NCBI GenBank assembly: GCA_016861105.1
Contig: BOKS01000002.1
Location: forward strand, 1 to 64,000
Source: Betaproteobacteria bacterium
GTDB taxonomy: Bacteria; Pseudomonadota; Gammaproteobacteria; Burkholderiales; Casimicrobiaceae
DNA length: 64,000 nucleotides
Direction of reading: 5' to 3'
Shown here piece by piece: positions 37,336-45,091 of this stretch. The notes below the pieces were generated by a model. The model ran no database searches. It worked only from the letters and a program-made list of their open reading frames with translations, and was not told the DNA's origin. The position numbers were made by a program, and so were the translations under genes. Every line of letters starts with the position of its first letter. Positions within the stretch are counted from its first letter, which is position 1.

Positions 37336-37805
37336 TCGCGCGCCTGCTGCGGCGCGTGGCAGCCGAAGCACGCGGTCTTCGCGTCGGCCCCGACGGCCCG
37401 CTCGGTCCTCGAGTCGCCCTTGAAGCCTTCGAAGCCCCAGCCGCCGGTGTCCGCCCAGCGCTTCGCGTCGCGGTGCATGACGCCGACGACCTTGCGCGCG
37501 CCGGCGGTCACGGCCGATCCCTCGGTGCGCGCGTCGCGCAGGTCGAAGACGATCACCGCGCCGTCCGGGAACCGCCCATCGCGGTAGCCCTGCATCGCCT
37601 TCGCGTTCGCGTAGATGTGGTGAACGCCGCCGAACGCGTCGTACAGCGGATGCCCGGGCAGGATCTGCATCGACTTCACGTGCGTCCACTGGCGGTAGCC
37701 CTCCGGATAGGGGACCGGCGCGCCGGCGTCGGCGGCGGCGGCCGCGAGCGCCAGCGCGACCGCGGCGGCCAGGTGCACGAGGGGGGAACGGGCGGAGTTG
37801 GGCAT
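37308..37805 (-). CDS. Cytochrome P460 family protein
   Basis: A 165-residue periplasmic c-type heme protein: signal peptide 1-27, then YPEGYRQWTHVKSMQILPG, GGVHHIYANAKAMQGY, FPDGAVIVFDL, and the heme attachment motif CFGCH at 146-150. P460 enzymes with a lysine cross-link oxidise hydroxylamine; cytochrome c'-beta relatives without it bind nitric oxide. K81-type cross-link assignment is not possible by eye. GGAGG five bases before the ATG supports the start. The HxlR gene diverges from it. Confidence 0.88.
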   Translation of the reverse strand: MPNSARSPLVHLAAAVALALAAAAADAGAPVPYPEGYRQWTHVKSMQILPGHPLYDAFGGVHHIYANAKAMQGYRDGRFPDGAVIVFDLRDARTEGSAVTAGARKVVGVMHRDAKRWADTGGWGFEGFKGDSRTERAVGADAKTACFGCHAPQQARDYVFSAFER

Positions 37806-37817
37806 GCGGGCCTCCAG

Positions 37818-37823
37818 TAGAAT
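37818..37823 (+). promoter_or_regulatory. Candidate -10 box of the HxlR gene
   Basis: TAGAAT in the 123-base divergent gap with the P460 gene, 105 bases before the HxlR ATG. No -35 hexamer is clear. Confidence 0.3.
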
Positions 37824-37928
37824 GGGCCGCGACGCGGGTCGTCGCAGTGCGGCGCGATTCTGGCGAGCGCGCCGGCGCGCGCCAAGCGGGCACCGCGCGG
37901 TGCCCTACGCACTTTTCGGTGTGCATCG

Positions 37929-38264
37929 ATGACGGAGCAGCGCAAAGAAAAATCCTCGGCCGCGCCGCCGGTGGCCCGGATGGTCGAGGACATCGTGGGG
38001 TGCAAGTGGTCGCTCGCGGTGCTGGCGCGCGTCCGCGACGGCGTGCGCCGCCCCGGGGCGCTCGAGCACAGCCTTCCGGGGCTGTCGACCAAGGTCCTGA
38101 ACGAGCGCCTGCGCAAGCTCGTGCGCTACGGGATCCTCGCGCGCACGGCCTACGCCGAGGTGCCGCCGCGCGTCGAGTACGCGCTGACGCCGTTCGGCGA
38201 GCGCTTCGCGCGCATGCTCGACGAGATCGCCTCGCTCGAGCGCGAGTTCGGCGCGCGGCGATGA
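37929..38264 (+). CDS. HxlR-family winged-helix transcriptional regulator
   Basis: A 111-residue MarR-like dimeric regulator. Core: VEDIVGCKWSLAVLARVRDG, RPGALEHSLPGLSTKVLNER, LRKLVRYGILARTAYAEVPP, RVEYALTPFGERF. This is the HxlR helix-turn-helix and wing; the early cysteine in GCKW is frequently redox- or aldehyde-sensitive in this family. It may control the divergent P460 gene or the overlapping methyltransferase (ATGA at 38261-38264). Confidence 0.9.
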   Translation: MTEQRKEKSSAAPPVARMVEDIVGCKWSLAVLARVRDGVRRPGALEHSLPGLSTKVLNERLRKLVRYGILARTAYAEVPPRVEYALTPFGERFARMLDEIASLEREFGARR

Positions 38265-38863
38265 CGACGGATGCGGCGCCGCACGCGTCGCTCGCGCCCT
38301 CGCCGTGGGTCGAGCGCTTCGCCCCGCTGGTCGCCCCCGGGGCGCGCGTGCTCGATCTCGCCTGCGGCCACGGCCGCCACGCGCGCCTCTTCGCGGCGCG
38401 CGGCAGCCGCGTGCTCGCCGTCGACCGCGACGCGGCGGCGCTCGCGTCGCTGCACGGCGTCGCGGGCGTCGCCACGCTCGCCGCCGACCTCGAGGGCGCG
38501 CCGTGGCCGCTCGCCGAGGCGCGCTTCGATGCGATCGTCGTCGTCAACTACCTGCACCGGCCGTTGTTCGCGCCGTTGCGGGCGGCGCTCGCGCCCGACG
38601 GGCTGCTGATCTACGAGACCTTCGCCCGCGGGAACGAAGCGTTCGGACGCCCCTCCAATCCCGCGTTCCTGCTCGAGCGCGGCGAACTGCTGGCATTGGC
38701 CCGCGACGGCCTGTCGGTCGTCGCATTCGAGCAGGGCCGCGTGCGTGGCGCCGGGCGCGATGCCGTCGTGCAGCGCCTCGCGGCGGTCGGGCCGGAGCGC
38801 GCGTGGCCGTGGCCGCTGCCGGACGCCGGTCCGCGCGCCGGTCCGGTACGGGATTGGGAGTAG
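38261..38863 (+). CDS. Class I SAM-dependent methyltransferase (TehB-like)
   Basis: A 200-residue methyltransferase: motif I ARVLDLACGHGRHARLFAAR, motif II-like VLAVDRDAAAL, and FDAIVVVNYLHRPLF as motif IV, then LLIYETFARGNEAFGRP. The last is typical of the TehB/tellurite-resistance-like and related small methyltransferases. Substrate unknown. It overlaps the HxlR stop and so is coupled to the regulator. Confidence 0.87.
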   Translation: MTTDAAPHASLAPSPWVERFAPLVAPGARVLDLACGHGRHARLFAARGSRVLAVDRDAAALASLHGVAGVATLAADLEGAPWPLAEARFDAIVVVNYLHRPLFAPLRAALAPDGLLIYETFARGNEAFGRPSNPAFLLERGELLALARDGLSVVAFEQGRVRGAGRDAVVQRLAAVGPERAWPWPLPDAGPRAGPVRDWE

Positions 38864-38866
38864 AAT
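38861..38866 (+). promoter_or_regulatory. Candidate -10 box of the dapA operon
   Basis: TAGAAT beginning inside the methyltransferase stop codon (TAG 38861-38863), 24 bases before the dapA ATG. No -35 hexamer is clear. Confidence 0.4.
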
Positions 38867-38890
38867 CGCCGCTTTGCACCCGCGATTGTC

Positions 38891-39778
38891 ATGCTGACCG
38901 GAAGCTTCGTCGCGATCGTGACGCCCATGAGCGCCGGCGGCGCGCTCGACCTGCCCGCGCTGCGCTCGCTCGTCGACTGGCACATCGCCGAAGGCACGTC
39001 GGGGATCGTGATCGTCGGCACCACCGGCGAGTCGCCGACCGTCGATCACGAGGAGCACCGCCTGCTGATCCGCACGGCGGTGGAGCACGCGGCCGGACGC
39101 GTGCCGGTGATCGCCGGCACCGGCGCGAACTCGACGCGCGAGGCGCTCGACCTCACCGAGTACGCGAAGGGCGTGGGCGCCGACGGCTGCCTGTCGGTGG
39201 TGCCGTACTACAACAAGCCCACGCAGGAAGGCCTCTACCGGCACTTCCGCGCCGTCGCCGAGGTCGGGCTGCCGGTCATCCTGTACAACGTGCCGGGTCG
39301 CACGGTCGCCGACCTCGCCAACGAAACGGTGCTCCGTCTCGCCGACGTGCCGAACGTCGCGGGGCTGAAGGACGCGACGGCGGACCTCGGCCGCGGCAGC
39401 GAGCTGCTGCGCGCGCTGCGGCAGAAGGGCCACCGCCGCTTCGCCGTGTACAGCGGCGAGGACATCACGGCGCTGCCGCTGATGCTGATGGGCGGCCACG
39501 GCGTCATCTCGGTGACCGCGAACGTCGCGCCGGGCCCGATGGCCAGGATGTGCCGCGCGGCACTGGGCGGCGACGCCGCCACGGCGCGCGAGTGCAACGA
39601 CAGGCTGCTGCCGCTGCACCGCCGGCTGTTCGTCGAGGCCAATCCGATCCCGGTCAAGTGGGCGCTCGCCGAGATGGGCCGGATCGCCAACGAACTGCGG
39701 CTGCCGCTGGTGCCGCTTTCCCCGCAACACCACGAAGCGGTCCGCGACGCGATGCGCGAAGCCGGCCTGCTGTCGTGA
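38891..39778 (+). CDS. dapA: 4-hydroxy-tetrahydrodipicolinate synthase
   Basis: DapA condenses pyruvate with aspartate semialdehyde, committing carbon to lysine and diaminopimelate. The 295-residue beta/alpha barrel shows [33 protein letters not shown], catalytic Y132 in LYNVPGRT and the Schiff-base K160 in GLKDATAD. The neighbour order dapA-bamC-(MBL)-purC parallels dapA-bamC-purC of E. coli. Its stop overlaps an alternative GTG start of bamC. Confidence 0.97.
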   Translation: MLTGSFVAIVTPMSAGGALDLPALRSLVDWHIAEGTSGIVIVGTTGESPTVDHEEHRLLIRTAVEHAAGRVPVIAGTGANSTREALDLTEYAKGVGADGCLSVVPYYNKPTQEGLYRHFRAVAEVGLPVILYNVPGRTVADLANETVLRLADVPNVAGLKDATADLGRGSELLRALRQKGHRRFAVYSGEDITALPLMLMGGHGVISVTANVAPGPMARMCRAALGGDAATARECNDRLLPLHRRLFVEANPIPVKWALAEMGRIANELRLPLVPLSPQHHEAVRDAMREAGLLS

Positions 39779-39795
39779 CCGTCACGGAATCGCCG

Positions 39796-40953
39796 ATGGA
39801 CCCCGTCTTCACCGTCCTGCGCGCCGGCGCGAAGCTGTGCGCGGCGGGACTGCTGCTCGCCGCGCTGGCCGGCTGCGAGACCTTCGCGCCGACCGCCAGC
39901 CTCGGCAAGCGCATCGAGTACAAGACCACCGGGACCGCGCCCGCGCTCGAGATCCCGCCGGACCTCACGACGCCGCGCTTCGACGACCGCTTCGCCGCGA
40001 CCACCGCGAGCGGGCTCGCCGCCCAGCAGGGCAGCCGGCCGCGCTCGGAGGTGCTTCCCGCGAATCCGGAGGCCCGCATCGTGCGCGCGGGCACCGAGCG
40101 CTGGCTCGTGGTCAAGGCGTCGCCGGAGCAGACGTGGAACACGCTGCGCCAGTTCTGGACCGACCTCGGCTTCGTGATCTCCGTGGAGCAGCCGGTGATC
40201 GGCGTGATGGAGACCGACTGGGCCGAGAACCGCGCGGAGATCCCGCAGGACATCGTGCGGCAGACGCTGGGCAAGTACGTCGACATCCTGTACACGACCT
40301 ACAAGCGCGACAAGTTCCGCACGCGCGTCGAGCGCGGCGCGGAGCCCGGGACGGTCGAGGTCTACATCTCGCACCGGGGGATGGAGCAGATGCCGACCGC
40401 GAGCAGCCAGGGCTCGCCCGTGGCCTTCGCGTGGGCCGTGCTGCCGCCGAACCCGGACCTGGAGGCGGAGATGCTCACGCGCCTGATGCAGCGCTTCGGC
40501 GCCCCGGCGCCCGCCGCCGCCACGGCCGTCGCGGCGTCGACCCCTCCCGCGCCCGGGCAGCCGACGCCGGTCGACGCCGCGCGCCTCGAGAAGGGCAGCG
40601 ACGGCGCAGCGCGGCTGGTGATGGACGACGCCTTCGACCGGGCGTGGCGGCGCGTGGGACTCGCCCTCGACCGCACCGGCTTCACCGTGGTCGACCGCGA
40701 CCGCAGCAACGGCCTGTACTTCGTGCGCTACGCCGACCCGGACAGCGACGTCGCCAAGGCGCGCGATTCCGGCTGGCTCGCGAAGCTCATGTTCTGGAAG
40801 ACCGACGAGAAGGACCGTCCCGAGCAGTACCGCATCAAGGTGACCGAGACCGCGCCGACGTCGACGGTCACCGTGCAGGACACCAAGGGCGAGATCGACC
40901 GCTCGGCGAACGGCGAGAGGATCCTCGCGCTGCTGCGCGAGCAGCTGCGCTGA
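39796..40953 (+). CDS. bamC: Outer membrane assembly lipoprotein BamC
   Basis: BamC is the lipoprotein of the BAM complex that inserts beta-barrel proteins into the outer membrane. The 385-residue protein has a lipobox LAGC (Cys27), an extended N-terminal segment with the conserved LEIPPDLTTP that contacts BamD, then two helix-grip domains (about 85-230, WLVVKASPEQTWNTLRQFW, and 265-385, RLVMDDAFDRAWRRVGLALD) joined by an Ala/Pro linker. ATG 39796 gives a standard lipoprotein signal; GTG 39775, overlapping the dapA stop, is a possible longer start. Confidence 0.92.
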   Translation: MDPVFTVLRAGAKLCAAGLLLAALAGCETFAPTASLGKRIEYKTTGTAPALEIPPDLTTPRFDDRFAATTASGLAAQQGSRPRSEVLPANPEARIVRAGTERWLVVKASPEQTWNTLRQFWTDLGFVISVEQPVIGVMETDWAENRAEIPQDIVRQTLGKYVDILYTTYKRDKFRTRVERGAEPGTVEVYISHRGMEQMPTASSQGSPVAFAWAVLPPNPDLEAEMLTRLMQRFGAPAPAAATAVAASTPPAPGQPTPVDAARLEKGSDGAARLVMDDAFDRAWRRVGLALDRTGFTVVDRDRSNGLYFVRYADPDSDVAKARDSGWLAKLMFWKTDEKDRPEQYRIKVTETAPTSTVTVQDTKGEIDRSANGERILALLREQLR

Positions 40954-41014
40954 CGGCGGCGCGGCCGTGCGCGATCCCGCACCCGCGTTCCGGCCGTAGG
41001 CGCGCGCCGCCCCG

Positions 41015-41779
41015 ATGCGCTTCGCATCGATCGGCTCGGGCAGCGAGGGCAACGGGCTCGTGGTCGAGGCGGGCTGCACGCGCGTGCTGATCGACTGCGG
41101 CTTCGGCGTGCGCGACGCCGCCGCGCGCCTCGCCCGCCTCGGCCTGTCCCCCGGCGACCTCGCCGGCATCCTCGTCACGCACGAGCACTCGGACCACGTC
41201 GGCGGCGTCGCCGCGTTCGCGGCGCGCCACGACGTCCCGGTCTGGATCACGTTCGGCACGCTCGACGTCGTCGGCGAGCGGATGGCGGTCGTCCCGCGCG
41301 TGTACGGCTTCGACTCTCACGACGTGCTCGCGATCGGCGATCTCGACGTGCGCCCGTTCCCGGTGCCGCACGACGCCCGCGAGCCCGTGCAGTTCGTGCT
41401 CTCCGACGGCGCCGCGCGACTCGGCGTGCTGACCGACCTCGGCACGGTGACGCCGCACGTCGAGGCGAGCCTGTCCGGCTGCGACGCGCTCGTGCTCGAG
41501 TGCAACCACGACGAGGCGATGCTCGCGGGCGGCCGCTACCCGTATCCGCTGAAGCAGCGCATCGCCGGGCGCTTCGGCCACCTGTGCAACGAGGCCGCCG
41601 CCGCCCTGCTGCGCGCGATCGACACGACGCGGCTGCGGCACGTGATCGCGGCGCACCTGTCGCGGGAGAACAACACGCCGGACCTCGCGCGGGGCGCGCT
41701 CGCGGGCGCGCTCGGCTGCGCGCCCGCGTGGATCGGCGTCGCCGACCAGTCCGAGGGGTTCGGCTGGAGGCAGCTGTGA
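41015..41779 (+). CDS. MBL-fold metallo-hydrolase (YycJ/VicX-like)
   Basis: A 254-residue metallo-beta-lactamase-fold protein: FASIGSGSEGNGLVVEAGCT at the N-terminus, the zinc motif THEHSDHVGG, later ligands in VPHDAREPVQ, LTDLGTV and ECNHDEAML, and AAHLSRENNTP near the end. Related proteins include YycJ/WalJ exonucleases and PhnP-like phosphodiesterases. It sits between bamC and purC, and its stop is overlapped by a GTG that could start purC, so the genes are co-transcribed. Confidence 0.87.
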   Translation: MRFASIGSGSEGNGLVVEAGCTRVLIDCGFGVRDAAARLARLGLSPGDLAGILVTHEHSDHVGGVAAFAARHDVPVWITFGTLDVVGERMAVVPRVYGFDSHDVLAIGDLDVRPFPVPHDAREPVQFVLSDGAARLGVLTDLGTVTPHVEASLSGCDALVLECNHDEAMLAGGRYPYPLKQRIAGRFGHLCNEAAAALLRAIDTTRLRHVIAAHLSRENNTPDLARGALAGALGCAPAWIGVADQSEGFGWRQL

Positions 41780-41802
41780 CCGCAGTCCCCGTGGAGACCG
41801 GC

Positions 41803-42528
41803 ATGGAGAAGCGCCAGGAGCTGTACAAGGGCAAGGCGAAGACGGTCTACGCGACGGACGACCCGCGCTACCTCGTCATGCACTATCGCGACGACGTCTC
41901 CGCGTTCGACGGTGCGAAGCTCGCCAGCCTCGAGCGCAAGGGCGAGACCAACAACCTGTTCAACGCCCACGTGATGCAGCGGCTCGCCCAGGCGGGCGTC
42001 GCCTCGCACTTCGTGCGCGTGCTGGGCGAGCGCGAGTCGCTGGTCAGGGCGATGAAGATGCTGCCGGTCGAGTGCGTGGTGCGCAACGTGGTCGCGGGGT
42101 CGATGGCCAAGCGCTACGGCATCGCCGAGGGCACGCGGCTCCCCGAGCCGATCTTCGAGTTCTTCCTCAAGAGCGACGCGCTCCACGATCCGCTGGTGAA
42201 CGACGACCACATCCGCGTGCTGGGCTGGGCGAGCGCCGACGAGATCGCGCAGATGAAGGCGATGACGCACCGGGTCAACGGCGTGCTGCGGCCGCTGTTC
42301 GCCGCGGCCGGGATCGACCTCGTCGACTACAAGCTCGAGTTCGGCCACCCGGTCGACGACCCCGGCGGGCCCCTCGTGCTGGGCGACGAGTTCACGCCGG
42401 ACGGCTGCCGCCTGTGGGACGCGACGACCGGCGAGAAGATGGACAAGGACCGCTTCCGGCGCGACCTCGGAAGCGTCATCGAGCACTACCGCGAAGTCGG
42501 CCGGCGCATCGGCGTGCCGGGCATGTAG
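41803..42528 (+). CDS. purC: Phosphoribosylaminoimidazole-succinocarboxamide synthase
   Basis: PurC (SAICAR synthetase) joins CAIR and aspartate using ATP in purine synthesis. The 241-residue protein starts EKRQELYKGKAKTVYATDDP (ATP-binding beta-hairpin), then SAFDGAKLASLERKG, VECVVRNVVAGSMAKRYG, and the substrate motif KLEFGHPVDD and GDEFTPDGCRLWD. ATG 41803 follows GGAG at 41792-41795 and matches the family start; GTG 41776 would add nine residues. Palindrome B begins nine bases after its stop. Confidence 0.96.
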   Translation: MEKRQELYKGKAKTVYATDDPRYLVMHYRDDVSAFDGAKLASLERKGETNNLFNAHVMQRLAQAGVASHFVRVLGERESLVRAMKMLPVECVVRNVVAGSMAKRYGIAEGTRLPEPIFEFFLKSDALHDPLVNDDHIRVLGWASADEIAQMKAMTHRVNGVLRPLFAAAGIDLVDYKLEFGHPVDDPGGPLVLGDEFTPDGCRLWDATTGEKMDKDRFRRDLGSVIEHYREVGRRIGVPGM

Positions 42529-42530
42529 TT

Positions 42531-42652
42531 CGCGTCGATCGGGGTCAGAGCCGATCGGGGTCAGAGCCGCAACGCAGGCGCGGATTCGCCCCGCCTGCGT
42601 TGCGGCTCTGACCCCGATCGACGCGCTCCGCCTGCGTTACGGCTCTGACCCC
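42531..42652. repeat. REP-like palindrome B, compound
   Basis: The core is a perfect 29-base inverted repeat, 42552-42580 and 42592-42620, with an 11-base loop. Each arm starts CGATCGGGGTCAGAGCCG. Around it, GATCGGGGTCAGAGCC is repeated directly at 42537-42552 and 42553-42568, a further inverted copy (GCGTTACGGCTCTGACCCC) ends at 42652, and CGCGTCGATCGGGG pairs 42531-42544 with 42612-42625. This is a nested, multi-copy element between converging purC and the DUF7931-like gene, whose TAG abuts the last GGGGTCA. Confidence 0.93.
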
Positions 42653-43149
42653 TAAAGGCCGAGCACCGAACCGCCGAGCGCCGGCTCGCCGGTCGCCCAG
42701 ATCTCGTCGAAGCGGGTCGCCAGCGGCTCGACCGCCTGCGGCATCGACAGCAGCAGCGTCGCGCGCGGCTGGTCGACGTGGTAGCGGTGCAGCGCGTGGC
42801 GGGCATCGACGATCACGAGCGCGTCGCTCGCGCTGCGCGCCTCGGGGCCGGTGCGCCAGACCGCCATCGCGTGCGCGTACCCGCGGAGCAGGGCCGTGAT
42901 GCGCGGGCACGAGCGCTCCAGGTGCCGCGTGTCGTGGACGACGATGCGCAGCTCCGCGGTGCGCGAGCGGCGCAGGAACGCCTTCAGCGCCTCCGCGCGG
43001 GCCGCCGTGTCCCAGCCGCCGTCGGCGAGATCGCGGTCGAAGACGTGGACGCGCTGCGTGGCGAGCGCGAGCAGCGCGTCGATCGCCTCCCGCTGCGCGG
43101 CGATCGTGTCGAGGCGCCGCTCCTCGGGTGGCGGGGCGGCGTCAGGCAT
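42652..43149 (-). CDS. DUF7931-like hypothetical protein
   Basis: A 165-residue soluble protein. Segments such as QREAIDALLALATQRVHVFD, AFLRRSRTAELRIVVHDTRH, RITALLRGYAHAMAVWRT and ASDALVIVDARHALHRYHVD suggest a phospholipase-D-like alpha/beta fold with a degenerate active site, similar to the small proteins found next to ycfD-type genes in betaproteobacteria. Function unknown. Its ATG (43149; ATG 43167 is an alternative) overlaps the roxA stop by eight bases, so both are made from one message. Its stop is at the edge of palindrome B. Confidence 0.72.
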   Translation of the reverse strand: MPDAAPPPEERRLDTIAAQREAIDALLALATQRVHVFDRDLADGGWDTAARAEALKAFLRRSRTAELRIVVHDTRHLERSCPRITALLRGYAHAMAVWRTGPEARSASDALVIVDARHALHRYHVDQPRATLLLSMPQAVEPLATRFDEIWATGEPALGGSVLGL

Positions 43150-44275
43150 CGGGGACGAGGTAGCCATCGAGGTACCAGCGGTGGAGGCGCGCGACCTGCG
43201 CGCGGGGAAGCGTCGCGCTGGCAGCCGGTGCCAGCGCGCGATCGTCGGCCAGCCGTTCGAGCGCGACATCGCCGGGGTTGCGCGCGGCGGACTCGCCGTT
43301 GACGTGGAACGCGCGGTCGTCGTAGAGCATCAGCGTGCGCGCGTCGAGCCGCACGCCGCACCGCGCGATGCGCGCGCGGAACGCGGCGGGTCGCAGCGGA
43401 GCGTCGGGCGGATCGAAGACGACGATCGCCTTGGGCTCGGACAGCGTGCGCCCGAGGAACCGGGCGACCGTCGCGCGGTCCCAGCGGATGGCCGCGAGCA
43501 GCGCGGCGACGCGCTTCACCATCGCGTCGGGAATGCGCGCAGGCGCCGACGTCGGGCGCAGGCCGGGATCGGCGTAGCGCCCGTCGAGGTCGAGATCGTC
43601 GCGCAGGAAGTCGAGGAACGCCGTGCCGAGCTCCTGCGCAGTGGCCGCGCGGAACCCGATCGAGTACGTCGTGCACGGCTCGAGCGCGACGCCGTCGTGC
43701 GCCCACTCCGGAGGCAGGTACAGGAGGTCGCCCGGGCCGAACACGTGATCCTGCGCGGGCGCGAAGCGGCGCAGGATGCGCAGCGGCAGGCCGGGCCGGA
43801 AGCGCGCGTCGTCCTGGCGACCGTAACGCCAGCGTCGCCTGCCGAAGCCCTGCAGCAGGAACACGTCGTAGTTGTCGAGGTGCGGGCCCACGCCGCCACC
43901 GGGGACGGCGTAGCTCGCCATGACGTCGTCGAGCCGCGCGTACGGCACGAACGCGAAGCGGCGCAGCAGGTCGTCGCAGTCGCGATCGTGCAGGTTGACG
44001 CCCTGCACGAGCAGCGTCCAGCCGCGGGGCGGGAGCGCGCGGAAGTCGGCGGCGCGCAGCGGTCCGTGGCGCAGCGTCCAGGCGGCGCCCTCGCGCACGA
44101 CCAGCCGCGACTCGACGTCGTCGCGCATCGCCAGCGTGCGCAGTGCCCGCGCGTCGAGCGGTCCCCGGAAGCCCGGCAGCGCCCCGGTCACGCGCAGCGC
44201 CTCCTTCTGCCAGTGCCGGGCGAGGAACGCGGCCGGCGAGAGCCCGCCGAGCAGGCGCCGTCGTGCGTCGGACAT
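43142..44275 (-). CDS. roxA: Ribosomal protein uL16 3-hydroxylase (RoxA/YcfD-like JmjC cupin)
   Basis: A 377-residue 2-oxoglutarate/Fe(II) oxygenase; YcfD hydroxylates Arg81 of ribosomal protein L16. N-terminal SPAAFLARHWQKEALRV leads into the JmjC barrel: VQGVNLHDRD, ASYAVPGGGVGPHLDNYDVF (iron ligands His and Asp in HLDNYD), GDLLYLPPEWAHDGVALEP (second His), followed by dimerisation and winged-helix parts. ATG 44275 lies only seven bases after a TATAAT on this strand, suggesting a leaderless transcript. Confidence 0.92.
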   Translation of the reverse strand: MSDARRRLLGGLSPAAFLARHWQKEALRVTGALPGFRGPLDARALRTLAMRDDVESRLVVREGAAWTLRHGPLRAADFRALPPRGWTLLVQGVNLHDRDCDDLLRRFAFVPYARLDDVMASYAVPGGGVGPHLDNYDVFLLQGFGRRRWRYGRQDDARFRPGLPLRILRRFAPAQDHVFGPGDLLYLPPEWAHDGVALEPCTTYSIGFRAATAQELGTAFLDFLRDDLDLDGRYADPGLRPTSAPARIPDAMVKRVAALLAAIRWDRATVARFLGRTLSEPKAIVVFDPPDAPLRPAAFRARIARCGVRLDARTLMLYDDRAFHVNGESAARNPGDVALERLADDRALAPAASATLPRAQVARLHRWYLDGYLVPDA

Positions 44276-44282
44276 GCGCCCG

Positions 44283-44288
44283 ATTATA
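44283..44288 (-). promoter_or_regulatory. TATAAT box immediately before roxA
   Basis: A consensus -10 hexamer on the minus strand ending seven bases before the roxA ATG. If used, transcription would begin at or next to the start codon. No -35 is clear. Confidence 0.45.
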
Positions 44289-44328
44289 GGACCGGGCAGG
44301 TGCCGCCGGCCGCCCCGTCCCCCGGCGC

Positions 44329-44334
44329 TACAAT
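44329..44334 (+). promoter_or_regulatory. Candidate -10 box of slyD
   Basis: TACAAT, 52 bases before the slyD ATG in the divergent gap with roxA. No -35 hexamer is clear. Confidence 0.4.
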
Positions 44335-44386
44335 GGCCGCTCGCCCGCGCCCGTGCGGCCTTTCTCCTCCGCCCCCGAGGGCCCCG

Positions 44387-44860
44387 ATGAACATCTTCGC
44401 CAACACCGTCGTCTCGATCACGTTCAAGCTCTACGATGCGCAGAACGCGCTGATCGAGGAGACGCCGGAGCCGATCGCGTACCTGCACGGCGGCTACTCG
44501 GGGATCTTCCCCAAGATCGAGGAGGCGCTCAACTTCCGCAACGTCGGCGACGTCGTGTCGGTCACGCTCGAGCCGACCGACGCGTTCGGCGACTACGACC
44601 CGCAGCTCATCCGGCTCGAGCCGGTCGACTCGCTGCCGCCCGACGTCGCGGTCGGCGGCTACCTCGTCGCCGACGAGAACGGCGAGGAGCGCGTGTGGCG
44701 CGTCACCAACATCGCCGACGGCAAGGCGGTGCTCGACGGCAACCACGAGCTCGCGGGCCAGCGGCTGCGCTTCGACTGCACGGTGGTCGAGATCCGTCCC
44801 GCCACGCAGGAGGAGATCCAGCACGGCCACGTGCACGGCGCGCACGGGCATCACCACTGA
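44387..44860 (+). CDS. slyD: SlyD-type FKBP peptidyl-prolyl isomerase
   Basis: A 157-residue prolyl isomerase and metallochaperone. FKBP strands VVSITFKLYDAQNALIEETP and PIAYLHGGYSGIFPKIEEAL flank the inserted chaperone (IF) domain (about 68-125, with VEPTDAFGDYDPQL-type start), and the FKBP domain closes with LRFDCTVVEIRPATQEEI. The short His-rich tail HGHVHGAHGHHH would bind nickel, as in SlyD, but is much shorter than in E. coli. It diverges from roxA and converges on mutS. Confidence 0.93.
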   Translation: MNIFANTVVSITFKLYDAQNALIEETPEPIAYLHGGYSGIFPKIEEALNFRNVGDVVSVTLEPTDAFGDYDPQLIRLEPVDSLPPDVAVGGYLVADENGEERVWRVTNIADGKAVLDGNHELAGQRLRFDCTVVEIRPATQEEIQHGHVHGAHGHHH

Positions 44861-45091
44861 GTCGACGGAAAGGGCGCCTCGCGCGGTCCGTGGCGAGTAC
44901 GGCGCCGCGCCTCGTTCGGCGCGACGGATGCCAGTGCGGGCGGACTGGCTCGGCCATGCGCCGCCCGCCGGGAAAGGCCACGCAACGACGAGCGTCGCGC
45001 CTGCGGGGCGACTCCGCGCCGGCCGCCAGCGCCTTCCACCGTCGTCGTGACTGCGACCGCGGGGACCTGGCGTCGTTCGCGCCTGATGTGA

